Made by a program: the position numbers and the translations under genes. 11,507 nt of DNA, taken from positions 1 through 11,507 of the forward strand of contig DATLUA010000075.1 of NCBI GenBank assembly GCA_035533295.1. Direction: 5' to 3'. This document shows positions 1 to 6,361 of this stretch, one piece after another. How positions within the stretch are numbered: position 1 is the stretch's first letter; each line of letters starts with the position of its first letter. A model generated the notes under the pieces. The model was not told where the DNA came from, did not search any database, and was given only the letters and a program-made list of their open reading frames with translations. The DNA comes from JAGWJU01 sp035533295. Lineage in GTDB: Bacteria; Elusimicrobiota; Elusimicrobia; UBA1565; UBA9628.

Positions 1-54
1 CCCGCGGGCAACCCCAGCTTCAATCACAGCGAGCCGACCGTCAAATATGATTAA
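1..54 (+). CDS. 3' end of upstream gene, probably nuoC (partial)
   Basis: A reading frame open from base 1 ends at a TAA at 52-54. Its last 17 residues read PAGNPSFNHSEPTVKYD. It overlaps the nuoD start by 8 bases, the close packing seen through the rest of the operon. Complex I operons usually place nuoC (the 30 kDa subunit) directly before nuoD, so this is most likely the NuoC C-terminus. That rests on position only, because the tail is too short and variable to identify by sequence. Confidence 0.5.
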   Translation, partial: PAGNPSFNHSEPTVKYD

Positions 55-1411
55 AACCGCGCAGGACATCGCCGGCGAGCCCGCGGCCCCCGGCCGCCGC
101 CACCAGACCTATTTGCTCAACATGGGCCCGGCCCACCCGGCCATGCACGGCATCATCCGCCTCATTCTGGAAATCGAGGGCGAGAAAATCGTCAACACCG
201 AAACCGAAATCGGCTACCTGCACCGCGCCTTCGAGAAGCACGCCGAGGTCGAGCCCTGGAACAACGTGGTTCCCTGGACCGACCGCTTGAACTACGTTTC
301 GCCGCTCATCAACAACGTGGGCTACGCCATGGCCGTGGAGAAGCTCTGCGGCATCACCGTGCCCGAGCGCGGGCAGTACATCCGCGTCATCGCCTCCGAG
401 ATTTCCCGCATCACCGATCACCTGACCTGCGTCGGCGCCTCGGCCATGGAGCTGGGCGCGTTCACGGTCTTCCTATATCTCATCAAGTCGCGGGAGTATC
501 TCTACCAGCTTATCGACCATCTGACTGGCGCGCGCATCACCACTTCCTACACGCGCATTGGCGGGGTCAAGGGCGACTTGCCGCCGGACTTCAAGGCCAA
601 GTGCCTTGAAATCTTCAAAAAAATCCGCAAGGACATTTCCGATTCCGACAAGCTCTTGACCAAGAACCGGATTTTCGTCGACCGCATGGAGGGCACGGGC
701 ATCATCTCCAAGGAAGACGCCCTGGCCTACGCCATCACGGGGCCCTTTCTGCGCTCGACCGGCGTGCCCTACGACGTGCGCAAGGCCCACCCGTATTTGA
801 TCTACGACCGGCTCAACTTCGAGATTCCGGTGGGCACCAAGGGCGACAATTTCGACCGCTACCTCGCGCGCCTGGCGGAAATCGAGCAATCCATGCGCAT
901 CGTGGAGCAGTGCTTGGAGCAGATGCCCGAGGGCAAGCACAGCCTAGAGCCCTCCGAGATGGAGGAGGCCTACGTTTTTCAGGATCAGGGCAAGCACGGC
1001 GACACCGCCCTCCTTTATAAGTACCGGGCCAAGGTGGACCAGACCTTGGAAGGCATGGGCCGGGACGCCGACGGCACGGCGCGCACGCGCGACCGCGGCC
1101 ATGTCCTGCCGCCCAAGGAAGAGACCTACGGCAACATTGAGGGCCTGATGGATCACTTCCAGATGGTCATGTGGAGCTGGGGCGTGAAGGTCCCGGCCGG
1201 CGAGACTTATTTCGCCGTCGAGGGCGGCAACGGGGAGCTGGGCTTCCACATCGTCTCTTCGGGGAGCGACCGGGCTTACCGGATTCGCTGCCGGCCGCCG
1301 TGCCTCTACATCATGGCGGCCCTGCCCAAGCTTTTAAACGGCGGTTGGGTGGCGGACATCGTCCCCACCTTCGGCTCCGTGAACATGATCGGAGGGGAGT
1401 TGGACCGATGA
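47..1411 (+). CDS. nuoD: NADH-quinone oxidoreductase subunit D (49 kDa subunit)
   Basis: NuoD is the [NiFe]-hydrogenase-large-subunit-like protein of complex I that forms the quinone pocket with NuoB on the cytoplasmic arm. The 454-residue product carries the family motifs: GPAHPAMHG (residues 27-35, matching GPQHPAAHG, with H30 and H34 kept) and TDRLNYVS (78-85, keeping the conserved quinone-site tyrosine, here Y83). It also has IGYLHR near 55-60 and a GGELDR C-terminus, compared with the usual FGEVDR. The ATG at 47 lies inside the end of the preceding gene. The stop TGA overlaps a mini-ORF start (ATGA at 1408-1411). About residues 298-352 look like an insertion between the MPEG and MDHF segments, rich in charged residues and absent from the compact versions I know. 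Identification is secure. E. coli has a fused NuoCD, whereas D is separate here. Confidence 0.97.
   Translation: MIKTAQDIAGEPAAPGRRHQTYLLNMGPAHPAMHGIIRLILEIEGEKIVNTETEIGYLHRAFEKHAEVEPWNNVVPWTDRLNYVSPLINNVGYAMAVEKLCGITVPERGQYIRVIASEISRITDHLTCVGASAMELGAFTVFLYLIKSREYLYQLIDHLTGARITTSYTRIGGVKGDLPPDFKAKCLEIFKKIRKDISDSDKLLTKNRIFVDRMEGTGIISKEDALAYAITGPFLRSTGVPYDVRKAHPYLIYDRLNFEIPVGTKGDNFDRYLARLAEIEQSMRIVEQCLEQMPEGKHSLEPSEMEEAYVFQDQGKHGDTALLYKYRAKVDQTLEGMGRDADGTARTRDRGHVLPPKEETYGNIEGLMDHFQMVMWSWGVKVPAGETYFAVEGGNGELGFHIVSSGSDRAYRIRCRPPCLYIMAALPKLLNGGWVADIVPTFGSVNMIGGELDR
1391..1399 (+). promoter_or_regulatory. Shine-Dalgarno for the mini-ORF after nuoD
   Basis: The purine run GGAGGGGAG inside the last nuoD codons ends 8 nt before the ATG at 1408. 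This is good spacing for a ribosome binding site, and it supports real initiation at 1408 rather than chance overlap. Confidence 0.55.
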
Positions 1412-1458
1412 CCAAAGGAAATGGTTTGCGTCCGAAGGGTATGGGAGGCAAACCATGA
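1408..1458 (+). CDS. 16-residue mini-ORF bridging nuoD and nuoEF
   Basis: This tiny frame encodes MTKGNGLRPKGMGGKP, a basic, glycine- and lysine-rich peptide with no domain I recognise. Its ATG overlaps the nuoD stop (ATGA, 1408-1411), and its TGA overlaps the nuoEF start (ATGA, 1455-1458). It has its own ribosome-binding-like sequence. The simplest reading is a translational relay: ribosomes ending nuoD restart here, cross the 43-nt gap and reload onto nuoEF. It might instead be a remnant of a lost gene, or chance in GC-rich DNA. Function is inferred from position only. Confidence 0.4.
   Translation: MTKGNGLRPKGMGGKP
1443..1448 (+). promoter_or_regulatory. Shine-Dalgarno for nuoEF
   Basis: GGGAGG ends 6 nt before the ATG at 1455. 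It supports that start, which is also the first ATG of this frame. Confidence 0.6.
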
Positions 1459-3254
1459 GCAAGGCCGCGGCCGTGGCGGCGCCCCAGGCGCCCTTTACGC
1501 CGGAGCAGGAGAAAATCCTTAAGTCCTGGACCACGCACTACCCGTACCCCATCATGGGGCTCTTGGAAGCCCTGCGCCAGGTGCAGGAGTGGCGCCGTTG
1601 CGTCACCCCGGAAGACGAGCGGCACGTCGCGAATATTTTTAAGACCAGCTTGTCCCACGTCCATGGCGTGGCCACGTTTTTCCCGATGTTCACCAAGAAG
1701 CCCGCGGGGCGCCGGCGCATCGGCCTCTGCCACGGCTTGTCCTGCGCCATGGCCGGCGCGGACAAGATGGCGCACTGCCTGGAACAGACCTTGGGCGTCA
1801 AGGAAGGCGAGACCACGCCCGACGGCGAGTTCAGCTTCGAGGAGATGGAGTGCCTGGGCGCCTGCGACTACGCGCCCGCGCTTTTGGTGGGCGACGATTT
1901 AAAAGGCAAGGCCACGCCGGAGCTCATCGCCGACGTCGCGGCCAAGAAGGACGCGCCCTCACAGGACGGCTTTTACCTGGGCACGCCCAAGGGCGTGCCC
2001 ACGGTGCTCACCAAGAACTACGATAACCCCAAACTGCGCGAGCTCGAAACCTACCGCAAGCAGGGCGGCTACAAGGCGTTGGAGAAGGCCTTGTCCATGA
2101 AGCGCGCGGACTTGATCGAAGAGGTCAAGAAGTCCAACATGCGCGGCCTGGGCGGCGCGGGATTTCCGACCGGCATGAAGTGGGGCACGGTGCCGCCCGA
2201 GGACAAGGTGCCCGGCCCGCGCTTCGTGGTGACCAACGCGGACGAGTCCGAGCCCGCGTGCTACAAGGACCGGGTCATCATGACCGCCAACCCGCACCAG
2301 ATGTTGGAAGGCATCTTGATCGCCTCCTACGCCATCGGCGCGAAGAACTCCTTTATCTTCATCCGCGGCGAGTACGGCGTGCAGTACAAGATTTTGACCA
2401 AGGCCATCGCCGAGGCCGAGAAGGCGGGCCTCATCGGCGAGGACATCCTGGGCAAAGGGTTTTCCTGCCGCATCCAAATCATGCGCGGCGCCGGAGCGTA
2501 TATCTGCGGCCTCGACACCGCCCTTTTGGAAACCATGGAGGGCAAGAAGGCTTGGCCCAGGCAGCCCCCGCCGTTTCCTACGGTCGCGGGCCTGATGGGC
2601 CAGCCCACCGTGGTCAACAACGTGGAGACCTTGTCCATGCTCCCGCCCATCCTAAACGAGGGCGGCGAGGCCTTCGCCAAGCTGGGCGTGCCGCGCACCG
2701 GCGGCACCGGGGTCTACAGCGTCAGCGGCCACGTGGCCAAGCCCGGCATCTACGAATTTCCCATGGGCTCGCCGCTTTCTAAGATCGTGGAGGCCGCGGG
2801 CGGAGTTCCCGGCGGAAAGAAGTTGAAGGCCGTCATGCCCGGCGGCGCCTCCACGCCTCCGGTGGACGCCACGGAGTTGGAGATGCCCATGGATTTCGAC
2901 GGGCCCAAGAAGTTCGGCACGTTTTTGGGCGCGGGCGGCGTGGTGGTCATGGACGAGACGGTCAACATGGCCGAGGTGGCGCACAACACCGAGCGCTTCT
3001 TGTCCCACGAGTCCTGCGGGCAGTGCACGCCCTGCCGCGAGGGCAGCAACTGGACCGTGCGCATCTTGGAGCGGCTTTTTTCGGGCGGCGGCGTGGCCGA
3101 GGACCTGCCCAACATCACCCGCATGGGCGAGAACATCACGGGCAAGGTCATCTGCGCCCTGGGCGACACCGTGGGCGCGGTGGCGCGCGCGTACCTGAAG
3201 AAGTTCCCGGAAGATTTTGAATCCTACCTTTCCGGAGCCAAGAAGAATGGCTAA
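1455..3254 (+). CDS. nuoEF: Fused NADH-quinone oxidoreductase subunits E and F (NuoEF)
   Basis: A single 599-residue protein joins two complex I subunits that are normally separate. Residues about 15-165 are NuoE (24 kDa, thioredoxin-like, [2Fe-2S] N1a) with ligands C92, C97, C133 and C137 in a CX4C...CX3C pattern. Residues about 175-599 are NuoF (51 kDa), the FMN and NADH site that takes hydride from NADH. NuoF motifs seen are RGLGGAGFPTG (230-240), NADESEP (261-267), RGAGAYICGLDTALL (344-358), and the N3 [4Fe-4S] ligands ESCGQCTPC (C521, C524, C527) with C567 in ICALGD. No stop or internal start separates the halves. The same domain order occurs in HoxF of NAD-linked hydrogenases, but the nuoD/nuoG neighbours make this complex I. 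The usual GEETALL is GLDTALL here, and the Gly after NADESEP is Ala. The stop overlaps the nuoG start by 8 nt. Confidence 0.93.
   Translation: MSKAAAVAAPQAPFTPEQEKILKSWTTHYPYPIMGLLEALRQVQEWRRCVTPEDERHVANIFKTSLSHVHGVATFFPMFTKKPAGRRRIGLCHGLSCAMAGADKMAHCLEQTLGVKEGETTPDGEFSFEEMECLGACDYAPALLVGDDLKGKATPELIADVAAKKDAPSQDGFYLGTPKGVPTVLTKNYDNPKLRELETYRKQGGYKALEKALSMKRADLIEEVKKSNMRGLGGAGFPTGMKWGTVPPEDKVPGPRFVVTNADESEPACYKDRVIMTANPHQMLEGILIASYAIGAKNSFIFIRGEYGVQYKILTKAIAEAEKAGLIGEDILGKGFSCRIQIMRGAGAYICGLDTALLETMEGKKAWPRQPPPFPTVAGLMGQPTVVNNVETLSMLPPILNEGGEAFAKLGVPRTGGTGVYSVSGHVAKPGIYEFPMGSPLSKIVEAAGGVPGGKKLKAVMPGGASTPPVDATELEMPMDFDGPKKFGTFLGAGGVVVMDETVNMAEVAHNTERFLSHESCGQCTPCREGSNWTVRILERLFSGGGVAEDLPNITRMGENITGKVICALGDTVGAVARAYLKKFPEDFESYLSGAKKNG
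3234..3237 (+). promoter_or_regulatory. Shine-Dalgarno deciding the nuoG start
   Basis: GGAG ends 9 nt before the ATG at 3247. It favours this ATG over an in-frame TTG at 3217, which would add ten residues not typical of the ferredoxin-like N-terminus. Confidence 0.5.
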
Positions 3255-4779
3255 GTTCACCTTAAACGGGAAAACCATCGAGGCCGAGCCGGGCGTTCCG
3301 GTCTTGGAGGCCGCGCTGCAGGCCGGCGTCGATATCCCCTATTACTGTTATCATCCGGCTCTGGGCAATCCCGGCAACTGCCGCATGTGCGTCGTGGAAG
3401 TCGAAGGCATGCCCAAGCCCGCGGTGTCCTGCCGGCTTCCGGTCAAGGAAGGCCTAGTGGTGCGCTCGGACTCCGAGGCCGCCAAGCGCTGGCAGTCATC
3501 GTCCTTGGAGCTGCACTTGGTCAACCACCCGCTCGACTGCCCGGTCTGCGATCAGTCCGGCGAGTGCGGGCTGCAGGACTACTATTTGAAGGTCGGACGC
3601 TACCAAAGCCAGGTGCGCGAGGACAAGGAGCACAAGGAGAAGCGCAAACAAATCGGCGAGCACGTGATGCTCGATCAGGAGCGCTGCATTTTGTGCACGC
3701 GCTGCACGCGCTTTACCGAGGAAGTCACCAAGACCAACGAGTTGGGGGTTTTCAGCCGCGGGCACAAGGAAGTCATCGATTTGGCTCCGGGAAGAACCTT
3801 GGACAACGCCTATTCCGGCAACGTGGTGGACGTCTGCCCCGTGGGCGCGCTGACCGACCGCGATTTTCGCTACAAGGTGCGCGTGTGGTATCTGGACAGG
3901 ACGCCGTCGATTTGCCCCGGCTGCTCGCGCGGCTGCTCAATCGAGGTGCACACCAACACCACGCGGCCCTGGCATTTCGAGGGCCGGCGCGTGGTACGTT
4001 TGAAGCCGCGCCATAACTCCGAGGTCAACGGCTACTGGATGTGCGACGAGGGCCGCTACGGATTTAAGAACCTGGACGAGGATAGAATCGGCCGCGTCAT
4101 GCAGTTAAAGCCCGCCAAGACGGAGCTGCCCTGGGATGAGGCCTTAACCGGGATTGCCCGGGCGCTTAAGGGCGGCATCGAGGCCAAGGGCGCCAAGGGC
4201 CTGGCGGTCATCTCGTCCGGCATGCTCTCCAACGAGGATTGGGCCGAGTTTAAGAAGCTTTTCGTGGATGCCTTGGGCGTCACGACGTTCTTGTTCAAGC
4301 CCGAACCGGATCAATTGGGCGAGGAAGACGATCTTTTAAGGAAGAAAGAGAAGGTTCCCAACTTGAAAGGCGGCGAAGCCTTGGGTTTTGGCGCGAAAAT
4401 CGCCTCGGCGTCCTGGGGCGACCTCGCCAAAAAAATTCAGGCTAAGGAGATTTGGGGCCTCTACATCATTGAGCGCGACGCGGTTTCGGTTTGGGCGCAA
4501 CATTCCCGCGAGGGCGCGCAGGAGCTTTTGTCGCGCCTGGATGTGAGCGTGTTCCAGGGCCCGCATAAGACGCAGACCGGCGATCATGTCGGCTACCGCC
4601 TGCCCGCCACGGCCTACGTGGAGGAAGACGGGCACTTCACCAATTTCGAGGGCAAGGCGCAGGCCTACCGCAAGGCCTTGGAGCCGCTGGGCGCGGCGCG
4701 GCCGGACTGGAAAATTTTCAAGGATCTGGGCGAGCGCCTAAAGGCCAAGGACTTGGAGATGGAGGCCGCGGCCAGATGA
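3247..4779 (+). CDS. nuoG: NADH-quinone oxidoreductase subunit G, compact form
   Basis: NuoG (75 kDa) carries electrons from NuoF toward NuoI through a chain of iron-sulfur clusters. The 510-residue product begins with a ferredoxin-like [2Fe-2S] N1b domain (C34, C45, C48, C62). It continues with the N5 ligands H94, C98, C101 and C107 (HX3CX2CX5C), the N4 ligands C147, C150, C153 and C197, and a CPGCSRGC motif (C223, C226, C230) with C266, which fits the extra bacterial N7 cluster. The rest is a shortened molybdopterin-oxidoreductase-like domain. It is clearly shorter than the roughly 700-900 residues usual for NuoG. The characteristic ends of the domain (CDEGRYGF near 266-273 and a VEEDGHFTNFEG stretch near the C-terminus) remain, so the middle has been lost rather than the end cut off. 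The ATG at 3247 overlaps the nuoEF stop, and the TGA overlaps the nuoH start (ATGA). Confidence 0.94.
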   Translation: MAKFTLNGKTIEAEPGVPVLEAALQAGVDIPYYCYHPALGNPGNCRMCVVEVEGMPKPAVSCRLPVKEGLVVRSDSEAAKRWQSSSLELHLVNHPLDCPVCDQSGECGLQDYYLKVGRYQSQVREDKEHKEKRKQIGEHVMLDQERCILCTRCTRFTEEVTKTNELGVFSRGHKEVIDLAPGRTLDNAYSGNVVDVCPVGALTDRDFRYKVRVWYLDRTPSICPGCSRGCSIEVHTNTTRPWHFEGRRVVRLKPRHNSEVNGYWMCDEGRYGFKNLDEDRIGRVMQLKPAKTELPWDEALTGIARALKGGIEAKGAKGLAVISSGMLSNEDWAEFKKLFVDALGVTTFLFKPEPDQLGEEDDLLRKKEKVPNLKGGEALGFGAKIASASWGDLAKKIQAKEIWGLYIIERDAVSVWAQHSREGAQELLSRLDVSVFQGPHKTQTGDHVGYRLPATAYVEEDGHFTNFEGKAQAYRKALEPLGAARPDWKIFKDLGERLKAKDLEMEAAAR

Positions 4780-5828
4780 GCGAAATGGTCATTCAAGTCC
4801 TCTGGCTCTTCGTCAAGGTCGCCTTTGCCGTGGCTTTCGGCATGAACATCGCCGGGCTTTTGGGCTGGGTGGAGAGAAAGCAAAGCGCCGTGATGCAGGA
4901 CCGGGTCGGCGCCAACCGGGCCGACATCTTCGGCATCACGATCCTGGGCCTCTTCCATCCGCTGGCCGACGCCCTGAAGATGCTCACCAAGGAAGATTTC
5001 GTGCCGGCCAAGGTGCACAAGCCATTCCACGGGCTGGCGCCCATCATCGCGCTGGGCTTCGGCCTTTTGTGCCTGGCGGCGCTGCCTTTCGGCGGCACCG
5101 TCTCGGTCGCGGGTCGGCTGTGGGATTTGCAGCCCATCGCGAGCCCGATGAGCCTGCTCTTTGTCTTGGGGCTTTTGTCCATCGGCGTGCACGGCATTGT
5201 GATGGCGGCCTACGCGTCCGGCTCCAACTACGGGCTTTTGGGCGGGCTGCGCGCCGCGGCGCAGATGATTTCCTACGAGGTCTGCCTGGGCGCGGCCCTG
5301 GCCGGCGCCATGTTCATCTACGGGACGCTTGATTTGCAGCAGGCGGTCATCTGGCAGGGGCGCCTTATCCACGGCTGGCTGCCGGCCTGGGGCATTTTCC
5401 TGCAGCCCCTGGGCTTCATCCTCTTTTTGACCGCGGGCGCGGCCGTGACCAAGAGGGCGCCCTTCGATATCCCCGAGGGCGAGTCCGAAATCATCGGCTA
5501 CCACGTGGAGTACTCGGGCATGAAATTTGGCATGTTCCTCATGACCGACTTCATCGAGTCCATAGTCATCTCGGGCCTGGTCGCGGCGGTGTTCCTGGGC
5601 GGCTGGCAGATTCCCTGGGTCCACCTGACCGGCATGGCGGGCGGCGTCCTGATGGTGGTCTCCTTCTCGGTCAAGGTGCTCCTCGTCCTTCTGCTTTTGA
5701 TGCAAATTCGCTGGACGTTGCCGCGCTTCCGCTTCGACCAGGTGCTCGATTTGGGCTGGAAAAAAATTTTGCCCTTGTGCCTGCTCAATTTCATCGTGAC
5801 CGTGTGGGGGGTTTACCTGTGGCGATAA
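4776..5828 (+). CDS. nuoH: NADH-quinone oxidoreductase subunit H (ND1)
   Basis: NuoH is the membrane subunit that joins the peripheral and membrane arms of complex I and lines the quinone chamber. The 350-residue product has about eight hydrophobic segments and the ND1 signatures: VERKQSAVMQDRVGANR in the first cytoplasmic loop, HPLADALKML with KED, SNYGLLGGLRAAAQMISYE, and RAPFDIPEGESE followed by GYHVEYSGMKF. These acidic loops are where quinone chemistry is linked to proton movement. Length is normal for the family. The start is ATGA-coupled to nuoG, and the 3' end overlaps nuoI. Identification is firm. Confidence 0.97.
   Translation: MSEMVIQVLWLFVKVAFAVAFGMNIAGLLGWVERKQSAVMQDRVGANRADIFGITILGLFHPLADALKMLTKEDFVPAKVHKPFHGLAPIIALGFGLLCLAALPFGGTVSVAGRLWDLQPIASPMSLLFVLGLLSIGVHGIVMAAYASGSNYGLLGGLRAAAQMISYEVCLGAALAGAMFIYGTLDLQQAVIWQGRLIHGWLPAWGIFLQPLGFILFLTAGAAVTKRAPFDIPEGESEIIGYHVEYSGMKFGMFLMTDFIESIVISGLVAAVFLGGWQIPWVHLTGMAGGVLMVVSFSVKVLLVLLLLMQIRWTLPRFRFDQVLDLGWKKILPLCLLNFIVTVWGVYLWR
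5806..5811 (+). promoter_or_regulatory. G-rich ribosome binding site for nuoI
   Basis: Six G residues end 7 nt before a GTG at 5819. This supports that GTG over the earlier in-frame GTG codons at 5777 and 5804, which would place the NuoI start deeper inside nuoH. Confidence 0.4.
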
Positions 5829-6361
5829 CGGTTCGCAGCGTCGAGCGTCCCAAGCACAATTTTGCGGAACAAATTTATCTGGTCGAGGTCTGGAAGGGCC
5901 TGCTCATCACCTTCCGGCATCTTTTCGTGAACCTGGCCCGGCACACGCTCTACGCTCTGGGCCTCAAGAACGGCGAGCCCGGCGCGGTCACCATCCAATA
6001 TCCCGAGGACCCGGCCGTGCTGGGCCATCGCGCGCGCACCCGCCACCGGCTCTTAAAGCGCGCGGACGGCGCGCCGCGCTGCACGGCGTGCCTGCTGTGC
6101 GAGACCATTTGCCCGGCCAAGTGCATCCACATCACCGCCGAGGACAGCCCGGACGTTATAGTGGAAAAGCGCGCCAAGACCTTCGACATCGACTTGGGCC
6201 TGTGCATTTTCTGCGGCTACTGCGCCGAGGCCTGCCCCGTCGACGCCATCCACATGGACGCCAACAAGGTGGAGCTCTGCACCTACGACCGCAAGAGCCT
6301 CATCTGGACCATCTCGGACATGATGGGCGACACGCAAAAAGATCCCGCCGCTTCGACATGA
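5819..6361 (+). CDS. nuoI: NADH-quinone oxidoreductase subunit I (23 kDa ferredoxin-like)
   Basis: NuoI holds the two [4Fe-4S] clusters N6a and N6b that pass electrons from NuoG toward NuoB. With the GTG at 5819 the product is 180 residues, a usual length for NuoI. Two full ferredoxin motifs are visible: C88, C91, C94, C98-Pro and C129, C132, C135, C139-Pro, both CX2CX2CX3CP. An extra C102 follows the first motif. The amphipathic segment GLLITFRHLFV near 27-37 matches the membrane-facing N-terminal helix. The start overlaps nuoH by 10 nt, and the stop overlaps the next gene (ATGA, 6358-6361). In most nuo operons nuoJ follows at this point, but here it does not. The exact start is less certain than the identity. 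Confidence 0.93.
   Translation: MAITVRSVERPKHNFAEQIYLVEVWKGLLITFRHLFVNLARHTLYALGLKNGEPGAVTIQYPEDPAVLGHRARTRHRLLKRADGAPRCTACLLCETICPAKCIHITAEDSPDVIVEKRAKTFDIDLGLCIFCGYCAEACPVDAIHMDANKVELCTYDRKSLIWTISDMMGDTQKDPAAST

Noticed and set aside
3217..3246. TTG start extending NuoG by ten residues
   Set aside because: The ATG at 3247 has a GGAG at suitable spacing, and the ferredoxin-like domain begins right there.
4665..5705. 346-codon open frame on the minus strand opposite nuoG/nuoH
   Set aside because: It lies opposite well-conserved nuoG and nuoH. Its product is low-complexity, rich in His/Asp/Gln/Arg, with no recognisable domain. It is an antisense shadow of GC-rich codon use.
6088..6357. In-frame upstream extension of cdaA inside nuoI
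   Set aside because: It would add an Arg/His-rich, non-domain segment read from nuoI codons in another frame. The ATG at 6358 is ATGA-coupled and begins a normal CdaA N-terminus.
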